Source of the DNA: Acidimicrobiales bacterium
Lineage (GTDB): Bacteria; Actinomycetota; Acidimicrobiia; Acidimicrobiales; RAAP-2
NCBI GenBank assembly: GCA_017883125.1
Contig: JADGOD010000118.1
Coordinates: 1-13,187 of the forward strand
Reading direction: 5' to 3'
DNA length: 13,187 bases
The notes beneath the pieces are model-generated. The model was not told the DNA's origin. It saw only the letters and a program-made list of their open reading frames with translations, and did no database searches. Of this stretch, positions 1 to 8,600 are shown one piece after another (the first letter of the stretch is position 1; the number at the start of each line of letters is the position of its first letter). The position numbers and the translations under genes are program-made.

Positions 1-1575
1 ACGGGCTACATGCACGGGGACAAGGACGTCACGAAGTTCTTCGTCTACCTGAACCTGTTCGTCTTCTCGATGCTGGTCCTGGTGCTGGCCAACAACCTGC
101 TGGTCACCTTCGTCGGCTGGGAGGGCGTGGGCGTCTGCTCCTACTGGCTCGTGAGCTACTACTTCGACCGGGACTCCGCCGCATCGGCGGGGAAGAAGGC
201 GTTCATGTACAACCGGGTCGGCGACGTCGGGCTCCTCCTGGCGATGTTCCTGATCTTCGCCCACGTCGGATCTCTCGATTACCTGACGATCTTCTCCCAC
301 CTCTCGTCGTTCAGCTCGGAGATCCTCACCCTGACGGTCCTCGCCCTCTTGCTCGCCGCAGCGGGCAAGTCGGCGCAGATCCCGCTGTTCAACTGGCTCC
401 CCGACGCCATGGAGGGCCCGACCCCGGTCTCGGCCCTGATCCACGCCGCCACCATGGTGACCGCCGGGGTCTACCTGCTCTGCCGGATGAACCCGCTGCT
501 GGGAATGTCGCCCAACGCCAGGATCGTCATCGCCGTCGTCGGCGCAGCCACCGCCTTCGTGGCGGCCACCATCGCCACCGCCCAGCGGGACATCAAGAAG
601 GTCCTGGCCTTCTCCACCGTCTCGCAGATCGGCTTCATGGTGCTGGCCGTGGGATCCGGCGCCTACGTCGCCGCCATCTTCCTGATGGTCTGCCACGCCT
701 TCTACAAGGCGCTACTCTTCCTCGGCGCCGGATCGGTGATCCACGGCCTCCACGATGAGCAGGACATCGGCCGGATGGGTGGGCTCCGCAAGGTGATGCC
801 GTGGACGTTCGCCACGTTCCTCATCGGCTGGCTCTCGATCGCCGGCGTGCCGCCGTTCAGCTCGTTCTGGTCCAAGGGCGACGTGCTCGACAGCGTCTTC
901 GCCCGCTACCCCGCGCTCTGGGTCCTGGGGCTCTTCACCGCCCTGCTCACCGCGTACTACATGAGCCGTCTGTTCTACCTGGTCTTCACCGGCCAGGCCC
1001 GCTGGAGCGAGCCCGGACCCGAGGGGCAGCCGGCGATGGCGACACCGCACGAGCCGCCGTGGTCGATGCGGCTCCCCCTGGTGGTCCTGGCTGGCTTCTC
1101 CGTCCTCATCGGGGCGATCGACCTGCCGTGGATGCACGCGCGCAACCTCCAGACGTTCCTCGTTCCCGTCTTCGACCACGCCATCTTCGAGCCCCGTCAG
1201 TCCGCCGGGCTCCAGCTCGAGCTCGGCGTGGTCGACGCCGTGATCGCCGTCGCCGGTGTCCTGATCGCCTGGTTCCTGTGGCGGGGACGCTCAGAGAGAC
1301 CCGAGCTCGAGCTCACGTTCTTCGATCGGGTCTGGTACTGGGACGACTTCTATGACACGCTCATCGGCCGTCCCGGCCAGAAGCTGGCGCACTTCAGCGC
1401 CGAGGTCGTCGACGTCAAGGTCATCGACGGCGCCGTCAACGGCGTCGCCGGACTCGCCGTCCGCTCGGCGACCGCGCTGCGCAAGATCCAGACGGGTCAG
1501 CTTCGCCAGTATGCCCTCGTGCTCCTCGCCGGCGTCGCTGCGCTGCTGGCCTTCCTTCTGATGAGGGCGTTCTGA
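1..1575 (+). CDS. nuoL: NADH-quinone oxidoreductase subunit L (NuoL), 5' end cut by window edge
   Basis: This is the distal proton-pumping, antiporter-like subunit of respiratory complex I, in the cytoplasmic membrane. The reading frame is open from base 1, so the real start lies upstream; 524 residues are visible and, against the usual 610-650, roughly 100 N-terminal residues are missing. Numbering from the first visible codon, the conserved core is clear: the FVGWEGVGVCSY motif with the key Glu (E41), the TM7-type Lys (K123, in GKSAQIPLFNWLPDAMEGPT), the HAATMVTAGVY helix (H148), and the QRDIKKVLAFSTVSQIGFM stretch. The C-terminal part carries an amphipathic region (FDRVWYWDDFYDTLI) and a final membrane segment, as expected for the lateral helix and terminal anchor of NuoL. 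nuoM starts 4 bases after its stop. Nothing suggests loss of function. MrpA-type antiporters are related, but the NuoM and NuoN neighbours settle the call. Confidence 0.96.
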   Translation, partial: TGYMHGDKDVTKFFVYLNLFVFSMLVLVLANNLLVTFVGWEGVGVCSYWLVSYYFDRDSAASAGKKAFMYNRVGDVGLLLAMFLIFAHVGSLDYLTIFSHLSSFSSEILTLTVLALLLAAAGKSAQIPLFNWLPDAMEGPTPVSALIHAATMVTAGVYLLCRMNPLLGMSPNARIVIAVVGAATAFVAATIATAQRDIKKVLAFSTVSQIGFMVLAVGSGAYVAAIFLMVCHAFYKALLFLGAGSVIHGLHDEQDIGRMGGLRKVMPWTFATFLIGWLSIAGVPPFSSFWSKGDVLDSVFARYPALWVLGLFTALLTAYYMSRLFYLVFTGQARWSEPGPEGQPAMATPHEPPWSMRLPLVVLAGFSVLIGAIDLPWMHARNLQTFLVPVFDHAIFEPRQSAGLQLELGVVDAVIAVAGVLIAWFLWRGRSERPELELTFFDRVWYWDDFYDTLIGRPGQKLAHFSAEVVDVKVIDGAVNGVAGLAVRSATALRKIQTGQLRQYALVLLAGVAALLAFLLMRAF

Positions 1576-1579
1576 TCCG

Positions 1580-3151
1580 ATGACACACCTGCTTCACTCA
1601 ACGAGCTCATTCCCCTTCGTGGCGCTGCTCCTCGGCGTCCCGATCCTGGCGGCCATCGTCATCGCCCTGCTCCCGCACGACCTCAAGGCGACGATCCGCT
1701 GGGTCGCCCTGGGCTCGTCCCTGGTCACCCTAGGACTGGCCGTCGCCATGGGGATCGCCTTCAACGTCCACGACGGCGCCTACCAGTTCGTCACCCAGCA
1801 CACCTGGGCGTCGACCCTGGGGATCTCGTGGCTGACCGGCGTCGACGGGATCTCGCTCTTCATCATCGGCCTCACCGCGCTGGTGACCCCGCTCGTGCTG
1901 CTCGGTGCCAGCGAGTCGAGGAACGCGAAGGCCTTCACGGCGTGGGTCCTGCTGCTCGAAGGGGCCTGCATCGGCAGCTTCGTCAGCCTGGACCTGATCG
2001 TCTTCTTCCTCTTCTTCGAGCTGACCCTGATCCCGTCGTACTTCCTCATCGTCGGGTGGGGCGGCAAGAACCGGGCGGCGGCAGCGACGAAGTTCTTCGT
2101 CTACACCTTCGTCGGGTCCGGGCTCCTGCTCGTCGGCATCCTCTACGTGGCGTTCGCCCATGCCAGCGAGACCCACCACCTGACCTTCTCGCTGCTGGCG
2201 CTGCAGGGGACGACCTACTCGGGTGTCGTCGGCATGCTGCTGCTGGTCGCCTTCACCTTCGCCTTCGCCATCAAGGCGCCGATCTTCCCGTTCCACACCT
2301 GGTCGCCCGACACGTACTCCGAGGCCCCCACCGGTGCGGCGATGATGCTCTCGGCCATCCTGGCCAAGCTCGGGACCTACGGGATCATCCGCTTCGACCT
2401 CTCCCTCTTCCCCCACGCGTCCAAGGTCGTCGCTCCGGTGCTGCTCACGCTGGCGACCGTCTCGATCCTCTACGGAGCGATCGTGGCCTGCGCCCAGAAG
2501 GACCTCAAGCGCCTGGTGGCCTACTCCTCGCTGGCGCAGATGGGCTTCATCGTCCTGGGGTCCTTCGCCTTCTCCACCCAGGCGCTGACCGGTGCCGTGG
2601 TGATGATGCTCAACCACGGGATCATCACTGCCGCCTTCTTCCTCCTCATCGGCTTCATCGCCAAGCGCCGGGGAACCTGGCAGACCGACGACCTCAAGGG
2701 GCTCCAGGGCCCCGCACCGGTGCTGGCTGCCGCGTTCACCATCGTGATGATGGCCTCCATCGGCCTCCCGGGGCTGAACGGCTTCATCGGTGAGTACCTG
2801 GTGCTCATCGGCACCTTCCTGACCCACCAGTGGTGGGCGGCGGTCGCCACGTTCGGCGTGGTCCTCTCGGCGCTCTACCTCCTGTGGGCCTACCAGAAGA
2901 CCTTCCACGGCAAGGCCGAGGGAGACAACGCCACCGTGAGCGACCTCACGGTGGGCGAGCGCCTGGTCGTCGCCCCGCTGATCATGCTCATCATCGGGCT
3001 CGGGATCTTCCCCGCACCGGTGCTCAACCGCATCACCCCGAGCGTGAACCGGATCCTCGATGAGGTCACGGTGGCCAACTGCCCGCCGCACCTCCTCTGC
3101 CAGGGGGCGCCATCGGGAGCAACGGGAACCCTTCAGGGAGGATCGAAGTGA
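1580..3151 (+). CDS. nuoM: NADH-quinone oxidoreductase subunit M (NuoM)
   Basis: This is the second antiporter-like proton-pumping subunit of complex I, a membrane protein of 523 residues (family usually about 490-530). Visible key residues are E147 in FFLFFELTLIPSYF, K232 and H239 in AIKAPIFPFHTW, K263 in AILAKLGTYG, the QKDLKRLVAYSSLAQMGF segment (305-323), N345/H346 in MLNHGIITAAFF, and E405 in GFIGEYLVL; these match positions known to matter in E. coli NuoM. The ATG lies 4 bases after the nuoL stop, with only a weak AGGG about 12 bases upstream, so translation is probably coupled. The last 28 residues or so are a hydrophilic Gly/Ser-rich tail with two Cys (C501, C507), which is not typical of the family. 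The stop TGA overlaps the nuoN GTG by 4 bases. Confidence 0.97.
   Translation: MTHLLHSTSSFPFVALLLGVPILAAIVIALLPHDLKATIRWVALGSSLVTLGLAVAMGIAFNVHDGAYQFVTQHTWASTLGISWLTGVDGISLFIIGLTALVTPLVLLGASESRNAKAFTAWVLLLEGACIGSFVSLDLIVFFLFFELTLIPSYFLIVGWGGKNRAAAATKFFVYTFVGSGLLLVGILYVAFAHASETHHLTFSLLALQGTTYSGVVGMLLLVAFTFAFAIKAPIFPFHTWSPDTYSEAPTGAAMMLSAILAKLGTYGIIRFDLSLFPHASKVVAPVLLTLATVSILYGAIVACAQKDLKRLVAYSSLAQMGFIVLGSFAFSTQALTGAVVMMLNHGIITAAFFLLIGFIAKRRGTWQTDDLKGLQGPAPVLAAAFTIVMMASIGLPGLNGFIGEYLVLIGTFLTHQWWAAVATFGVVLSALYLLWAYQKTFHGKAEGDNATVSDLTVGERLVVAPLIMLIIGLGIFPAPVLNRITPSVNRILDEVTVANCPPHLLCQGAPSGATGTLQGGSK
3135..3141 (+). promoter_or_regulatory. Ribosome binding site for nuoN
   Basis: AGGGAGG sits 6 bases before a GTG codon at 3148, inside the end of nuoM. 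It fixes GTG as the nuoN start and makes the 4-base GTGA overlap with the nuoM stop. Confidence 0.75.
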
Positions 3152-4752
3152 CGCCCCTCGTCCTCGCTGCCAAGGCATCGGTCACCACGATCCACCTGCC
3201 GAAGATCGACTACCTGTCGATCATGCCGGTGATGATCCTGCTCGGTGGCGCCGTGCTGGTCCTGCTCGCCACCTCGCTCATCCGCGGGGGGCTGACCCGG
3301 GTCGTGGCCACCTCGCTGACGGTCCTCACGGCTGCCGCCGCACTCGTCGCCAGCCTTCTCGGCTGGCACCGGGTCACCACTCTGGGGGCGACCACCACCA
3401 TCGCCAACGCCATCAGCTTCGACGGCTTTGCCGTCTTCGGGGCCATCGTGGTGACCTCCTCCCTCGTCCTGGCCACCCTCATCGGTCACGCGTACCTCAC
3501 CCGGGAGAAGATCTCGACCTCTGAGTACCACGTGCTCGCCCTCGTGGCGTCGGCCGGTGCGGTCCTCATGGCCCAAGCCAACGACCTCATCGTGGTCTTC
3601 CTCGCCCTCGAGATCCTCTCGATCGCCCTCTACGTGTTGGTGGCCTTCAACCCGCTGCGCCGCGAGTCCGGCGAGGCGGCGCTGAAGTACTTCATCCTCG
3701 GCGGCTTCTCCTCGGCGATCTTCGTCTACGGGATTGCGCTGACCTATGGCGCGACCGGCTCGACCAACCTGACCCAGATCGCCGGCTTCCTGTCCCAGAG
3801 CCAGCTGATCCACTCCGGGCTCCTCTTCGCCGGTCTCGGCCTGCTGCTGGTGGGCTTCGCCTTCAAGGTCGCCGCCGTCCCGTTCCACCTCTGGACCCCG
3901 GACGTCTACCAGGGAGCTCCCAGCCCGGTCACCGGTCTCATGGCGGCCATCGCCAAGGTCGGTGGGTTCGCCGCCCTCCTGCGGGTCTTCATCTCCACCT
4001 TCGGCAGCCAGGCCGAGACCTGGAGGCCGATCGTCTACGCCCTGGCGGTCGCCTCACTGCTCGTCGGCTCGATCGTCGCCCTCGTCCAGCGGGACATCAA
4101 GCGCATGCTGGCCTACTCGTCGATCAACCACGCCGGCTTCATCCTGCTCGGCGTGGAGGCGGCAACGATCCGGGGCGTCTCGGCGTCGCTCTACTACCTC
4201 TTCGCCTACGCCATCATGACGATCGGCACCTTCGGGGTGATCACCCTGGTGGGTGGCGACGCCGACCGCAACCACGACCTGTCCCGCTATCGGGGCCTGG
4301 CCCGACGCCAGCCCCTGCTCGGCGGCGCGCTGGTGGTCCTGCTCCTCGCCCAGGCGGGCGCTCCGTTCACCACCGGCTTCCTGGCCAAGCTCGGCGTCGT
4401 CGCTGCCGTCGTGGCGGCGGGGAGCTGGCCGCTGGCGGTGATCGCGATGCTCACCGCGGGTATCGCCGTGGCGTTCTACCTCCGGGTCGTCGTGCTCCTG
4501 ATGACGCCGGTGAGCTCGGCCGCTGACGACGAGGCGCTCCCGATCTCCGCCGCGCCGGCCTCCACCGTCTCGGCCAACGCCACGCTGCTGATGGCGACCG
4601 AGCCCGTCCTCGCCGAGACCGAGCTCATCGAGGTGCCGAGGGCCGCCGCCGTCGGCATCGGGATCAGCGTGGCGTTCACGGTGCTCTTCGGGATCATCCC
4701 CGGGCCGATCCTCGACCTCGCCCACGCCGCCACCCTCGGCTACCTGCCCTAG
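3148..4752 (+). CDS. nuoN: NADH-quinone oxidoreductase subunit N (NuoN)
   Basis: This is the third antiporter-like proton-pumping subunit of complex I, 534 residues, membrane-embedded. It starts at GTG behind a strong AGGGAGG site and overlaps nuoM by 4 bases. Family residues are present: E155 in FLALEILSIALYVL, K240 and H247 in FKVAAVPFHLWTPDVYQGAP, K270 in AAIAKVGGF, the QRDIKRMLAYSSINHAGF segment (314-331), and K414 in TTGFLAKLG. These correspond to E133, K217, K247 and K395 of E. coli NuoN. The unusual part is a hydrophilic Ala/Ser/Glu-rich loop at about residues 453-497, between the last two membrane segments, longer than normal. The gene is the last of the nuo block; an ATP-grasp gene starts 4 bases after its stop, with no room for a terminator between them. 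Confidence 0.97.
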   Translation: MTPLVLAAKASVTTIHLPKIDYLSIMPVMILLGGAVLVLLATSLIRGGLTRVVATSLTVLTAAAALVASLLGWHRVTTLGATTTIANAISFDGFAVFGAIVVTSSLVLATLIGHAYLTREKISTSEYHVLALVASAGAVLMAQANDLIVVFLALEILSIALYVLVAFNPLRRESGEAALKYFILGGFSSAIFVYGIALTYGATGSTNLTQIAGFLSQSQLIHSGLLFAGLGLLLVGFAFKVAAVPFHLWTPDVYQGAPSPVTGLMAAIAKVGGFAALLRVFISTFGSQAETWRPIVYALAVASLLVGSIVALVQRDIKRMLAYSSINHAGFILLGVEAATIRGVSASLYYLFAYAIMTIGTFGVITLVGGDADRNHDLSRYRGLARRQPLLGGALVVLLLAQAGAPFTTGFLAKLGVVAAVVAAGSWPLAVIAMLTAGIAVAFYLRVVVLLMTPVSSAADDEALPISAAPASTVSANATLLMATEPVLAETELIEVPRAAAVGIGISVAFTVLFGIIPGPILDLAHAATLGYLP

Positions 4753-4756
4753 GCAC

Positions 4757-5626
4757 GTGCACCACGTCGTCATCGCGACGTGCTCGGGATACCCGGTCGC
4801 CGACGAGGACCAGCCGCTGCTGACCGCAGCGCTCGAGGCGCTCGGCGTCGAGGCCTCCACCGCGGTGTGGAGCGATGCGTCGGTGGACTGGGACCGCTTC
4901 GATCTGGTGGTCATCCGGAGCACCTGGGACTACACGAAGGACCTCGAGGGGTTCCGCTCCTGGGTCGGCTCGCTGCACGCGGTGTGCAACCCGGCGGCGG
5001 TGGTGACGTGGAACACCGACAAGCGCTATCTCGACGACCTGGATCGTCTCGGTGTCCCGGTGATCCCCACCACCTATGCGAGGTCCGCCGACGAGGTGGT
5101 CATCCCCGACGCCGAGCGCTTCGTGGTCAAGCCGACGGTCGGCGCGGGCTCGCTCGGCGCGCGCCGCTTCGAGCGCCACGAGGTCGCCGAGGCCCGCGCC
5201 CACGTCGAGTCGCTCTCGATCCGGGGTCTCGAGTCGATGGTCCAGCCGTACCTCGAGGGTGTCGATGCGCTCGGTGAGACGGCGGTGATCATCCTCGACG
5301 GGACGCCGAGCCACGCCATCGGGAAGGCGGCGCTGCTCGGGGTGAGCGAGACCGACCGCTCTGGGCTCTTCCGCTCCGAGTCGATACGTCCCCGTCAGGC
5401 GTCAGCCTCCGAGCTCGAGGTGGCACGACGGGCGCTCGCCGCCGCCCTCGAGGTCACCGGTGAGGACCACGCCCTCCTCTACGCCCGGGTCGACCTGCTC
5501 CCGACACCTGAGGGCCCGGTGGTGATCGAGCTCGAGCTCACCGAGCCGTCGCTGTTCTTGAGGCTCGCCCCGGGGGCCGCCGAGCGGTTGGCCGACGCCA
5601 TCGTCAGACGGCTCGAGGTGGGCTGA
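4757..5626 (+). CDS. ATP-grasp domain protein, RimK/DcsG-like ligase of unknown substrate
   Basis: The protein has 289 residues, is soluble, and shows no signal peptide. It reads as a complete ATP-grasp enzyme of the group often named after the O-ureido-serine cyclo-ligase of cycloserine synthesis or after RimK/glutathione synthetase. The N-terminal pre-ATP-grasp part has ATCSGYPVADEDQ and DLVVIRSTWDYT (49-60). NTDKRYLDDL (86-95) is followed by the nucleotide-binding strand and loop FVVKPTVGAGSLGARRF (122-138), MVQPYLEGVD (161-170), and the C-terminal metal-binding region YARVDLLPTPEGPVVIELEL (242-261) with D246, E258 and E260. Such enzymes join a carboxylate to an amine or other nucleophile through an acyl-phosphate; the substrate cannot be told from sequence. 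The start is GTG, 4 bases after nuoN, with no clear ribosome site, so it is probably co-transcribed and coupled to nuoN. No cycloserine pathway genes are nearby, so that specific role is not supported. Confidence 0.88.
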   Translation: MHHVVIATCSGYPVADEDQPLLTAALEALGVEASTAVWSDASVDWDRFDLVVIRSTWDYTKDLEGFRSWVGSLHAVCNPAAVVTWNTDKRYLDDLDRLGVPVIPTTYARSADEVVIPDAERFVVKPTVGAGSLGARRFERHEVAEARAHVESLSIRGLESMVQPYLEGVDALGETAVIILDGTPSHAIGKAALLGVSETDRSGLFRSESIRPRQASASELEVARRALAAALEVTGEDHALLYARVDLLPTPEGPVVIELELTEPSLFLRLAPGAAERLADAIVRRLEVG

Positions 5627-5629
5627 TCA
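5624..5629. other. Back-to-back convergent stop codons forming TGATCA
   Basis: The TGA of the ATP-grasp gene (5624-5626, plus) is followed at once by the TGA of the MprF-like gene (5627-5629, minus). The six bases form a palindrome, and there is no intergenic DNA and no terminator hairpin between the two convergent genes. Confidence 0.95.
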
Positions 5630-8600
5630 GGCGCCGATCTCGGTGGAGGTGGGGGTGCTGATGGCCTCGAGGAGCTCGGGGGGCACCACCGTGCCGGGTC
5701 GGTTGGAGGGGTCCTGGGCGAGGAAGCGGCCGAGGACCGGGATCTCGGTGATCGACTCGGCGCGCAGGGCGGCGGCGACCACGGGGACGAAGTACTCGGG
5801 TGCCGAGTAGACGAGGTGGCGGGCCAGCCAGTTGGGCATGTATTTCTCGTTGAAGCGCCACAGCGTCTCGATGGGCAGCACGGCCGAGATCTTCTTGAGC
5901 CCCCACCGTTCGATCCGCTGGGTGAGGCCCTCGCCCCGCTCCCCGTCGAGCGTGGAGCGGAAGGCGGAGAAGTTGAGGCTCAGCCCCGAGGCCCCCTCGG
6001 CCTGGAGGTGCTCGATCGTCTGGCACAGGGTGTAGTCCAGGAGCCCGTTGGGGTGGTCACCCGGGTCACGCCGCATGAGGTCGAGCGAGTAGCCGTTGAT
6101 GGCCGGCGAGGGGACGAACTGGCACATCGCGGCGGGGGTCCCGTCGGCGGTGCAGACCACGGTGAGCAGCAGGCCGGTGTCCTTCGGGTCGAAGAGGCGC
6201 CCGAGCATCATCGAGAAGCCGCGCTCGCCCTCGCCGCGCCGGTTGAGCCCCATCAGGTCGATCAGGCCCGGGACCCGGGCGGGGTCGATGACGGCGGGAT
6301 CGAGGAACTCGACGGTGTAGCCGTTGCGCGCCAGCCTGGTGTTGGCCTGGCGCAGCCCCTTCATCTTGCCGCCCTCGAGGGAGAACCTCTGGACGTCGAC
6401 GACGGCCTCGTCGCCGAGGTAGACGTAGCGCATGCCGGACTCGGAGTAGATCGGGAGCCACTCCTCGGCGGCCCCGATCACCCCGACGCCCCACGCGTTC
6501 GAGTCGCAGAACGCTCGGAAGGCCGCCCAGACCTGCGTGCGCTCGGCCTCGGGGCCGATGGGGTCGGGCGAGATGAGGGCCACGCCGCCGTAGACGGCGT
6601 AGGCCACCAGGGAGTCGCCATAGAAGAAGAACTGCTTGTCGTCGCGCAGGGCGAAGTAGTCCAGGGTCTCGCGCCCATGGCGCTTGACGATGTCCCGCGC
6701 CCTGATCTCGGCGATCTTGCGCTCACCGCCGAGGGTCCGCGACGAGAGCCGACGGTCGACCACCGGTCGGGTGATGAGGTAGAGGAGCGTGATCGTCACC
6801 ATGATCCCGACGGCGAACATCGTCGGATAGACGAAGTCCTCGATCCGGTCGGGTAGCGCGACGGTCGACAGCCCGACCAGGCGCTCGGTCACGGCGAACA
6901 GGACCAGCGGCCACGCCTCGAGGTTCCCCTTGTGGAGGTTCGACAGCTCGACGCCGGCGAAGGCGGCCCCGATGGCGACGACCACGATCACCACGAGCGT
7001 CGGCAGCGCGCTGGAGAGCGAGCTGCGGTCGGTCGTGGCGGCGAACCAGCGGCGCTCGACCACCAGGAGGACGAGCACACCGCCGGTCACCAGGACGGCA
7101 GCGACGTTGATCTCGTGGGCGAGGTGGAGGACCATCGAGAGCCCGAGCAGCGTCACGGCGACCAGCCAGGCCCGCCGCTGCCCGCGCAGGATCCCCCTCG
7201 AGAGCATCACGAGGGCGATGCCGGTGATCGCCACGGCGGTCGCCGCCGTCTGGGACACCCCGAGCGGCAGGTAGGTGAGCACGGTGTGGAGCCGATCCCT
7301 CAGCGGGGGGGCCACTGCCACCAGGAGGTCGAGGAGGCCGGTGAGGAAGATGGCCAGCGCGGTGAACCGTCGGATCCTCCGGCCTCGGCGCTGGGTCGTC
7401 GCCAGGTCCAGCGGCGGCGGCCACGAGCCACCCAACGGCCAGGCGGCCACGAGCCGCAGGCCCCGCTCGACCGGTGGGGTCGCTCCCACGGTGTCGTTGG
7501 CCAGCAGGCGCTCGAGACGGTTCTCCGAGGCGAGCTTCTCGTCGGCGATGAGGAGCTGGAGGTGGAGCTCGGCTCCCGTCTCCAAGAGGACCGCCGTCTC
7601 CTGGCGGTGGGCGAGGAAGACGGGGGGCAGACCGAACCGTCCGCGGTGCTCGCGCAGCACGATGGTGCTGGCCCCGGGCACGATGAGGAAGCCGGCGTCG
7701 AGGTGGGTGAGCGACGGGGTGGCTCCATCGGCCACGATGACGCCGGTGCGGCCCACTGCGACCTGCGAGCGGGCGATGTCCATGATGGCCTGGTCGACGT
7801 TCTGGGGCGCTGACTCGGCCTCGTCACCGATCAGGCCCCTCTCGGGATCGCTCGAGCCCCCGAGGGAGTCGTTGGCGAAGACGCGCCGTGCGAGCAGGAC
7901 GGCGATGAGGCCGGCGAGGAGCTCGACGAGCACGATGACGATCAGCGTGACCAAGATGCGGTCTCTCCAGGTGGCGGTGGCCACCCGGGAGAGGACGTGG
8001 CGCTCGCGGCCCTGGCCCATCCGCCGCAGCCGGTTCGAGAAGACCGCGAAGTGGGTCATCAGGGCGGCGAGGAGGGCCACGAGGGCCGGGATCCACAGCA
8101 GGTGGCTCAGGTGTCGGTAGAGGGCACGGGAGGTGGCGAAGCGCCTGGCGGCCCGGGGGTCGTCGAGCCGGTCGATGCCCTCGAGCCACTCAGGTCCCTC
8201 CGGCGCCGCCAGCGTGTTGAGCTCGGCGGTCAGCCGGTCGGTCGAGCTCGACGCCGTGACGAGGACCTCTCGGACCCCGGCGGCGGTCGCGCAGACCAAG
8301 AGGACCTCGCCGGGGATCTTGACGCCGAGCGAGGTGAGGGAGTCCCGGCCGGCGCTGGTGCCGAGCGAGGCGTCCCGCGCCCCGGGGAGGACCAGGAAGG
8401 AGCGGCCCGGAGTGGCCAGGAAGCGGGTGATCGCCGCCTCGAGCGCAGGATGGCTGGCGAGTACCTCGGCGGCCGCATCGGTGGCGGCCGCGTCGGCGAA
8501 GAGGTCGCCGGTGAGGATGACCATCCCGGTGCCCGGCCAGCGGTCGAGCTCGGCGGCCAGGGAGGCGCAGACCTTCGTCGAGGCCTCCGTGGCAGAGACG

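Noticed and set aside
1730..3178. 482-codon open frame on the minus strand opposite nuoM
   Set aside because: Composition is almost entirely Glu/Asp/Arg/Gly/His with no domain signal; it is a high-GC shadow of a well-recognised gene.
5527..5538. GAGCTCGAGCTC repeats here and near 1310 as possible sites
   Set aside because: They encode Glu-Leu codons within genes and reflect codon bias, not a shared regulatory repeat.
7304..7310. Run of seven G inside the MprF-like gene as a possible frameshift site
   Set aside because: The frame is continuous through it, and protein features on both sides are in the same frame.
6932..8120. Plus-strand open frames opposite the MprF-like gene
   Set aside because: No domain features and typical shadow composition; the minus strand has membrane helices and DUF2156 motifs.
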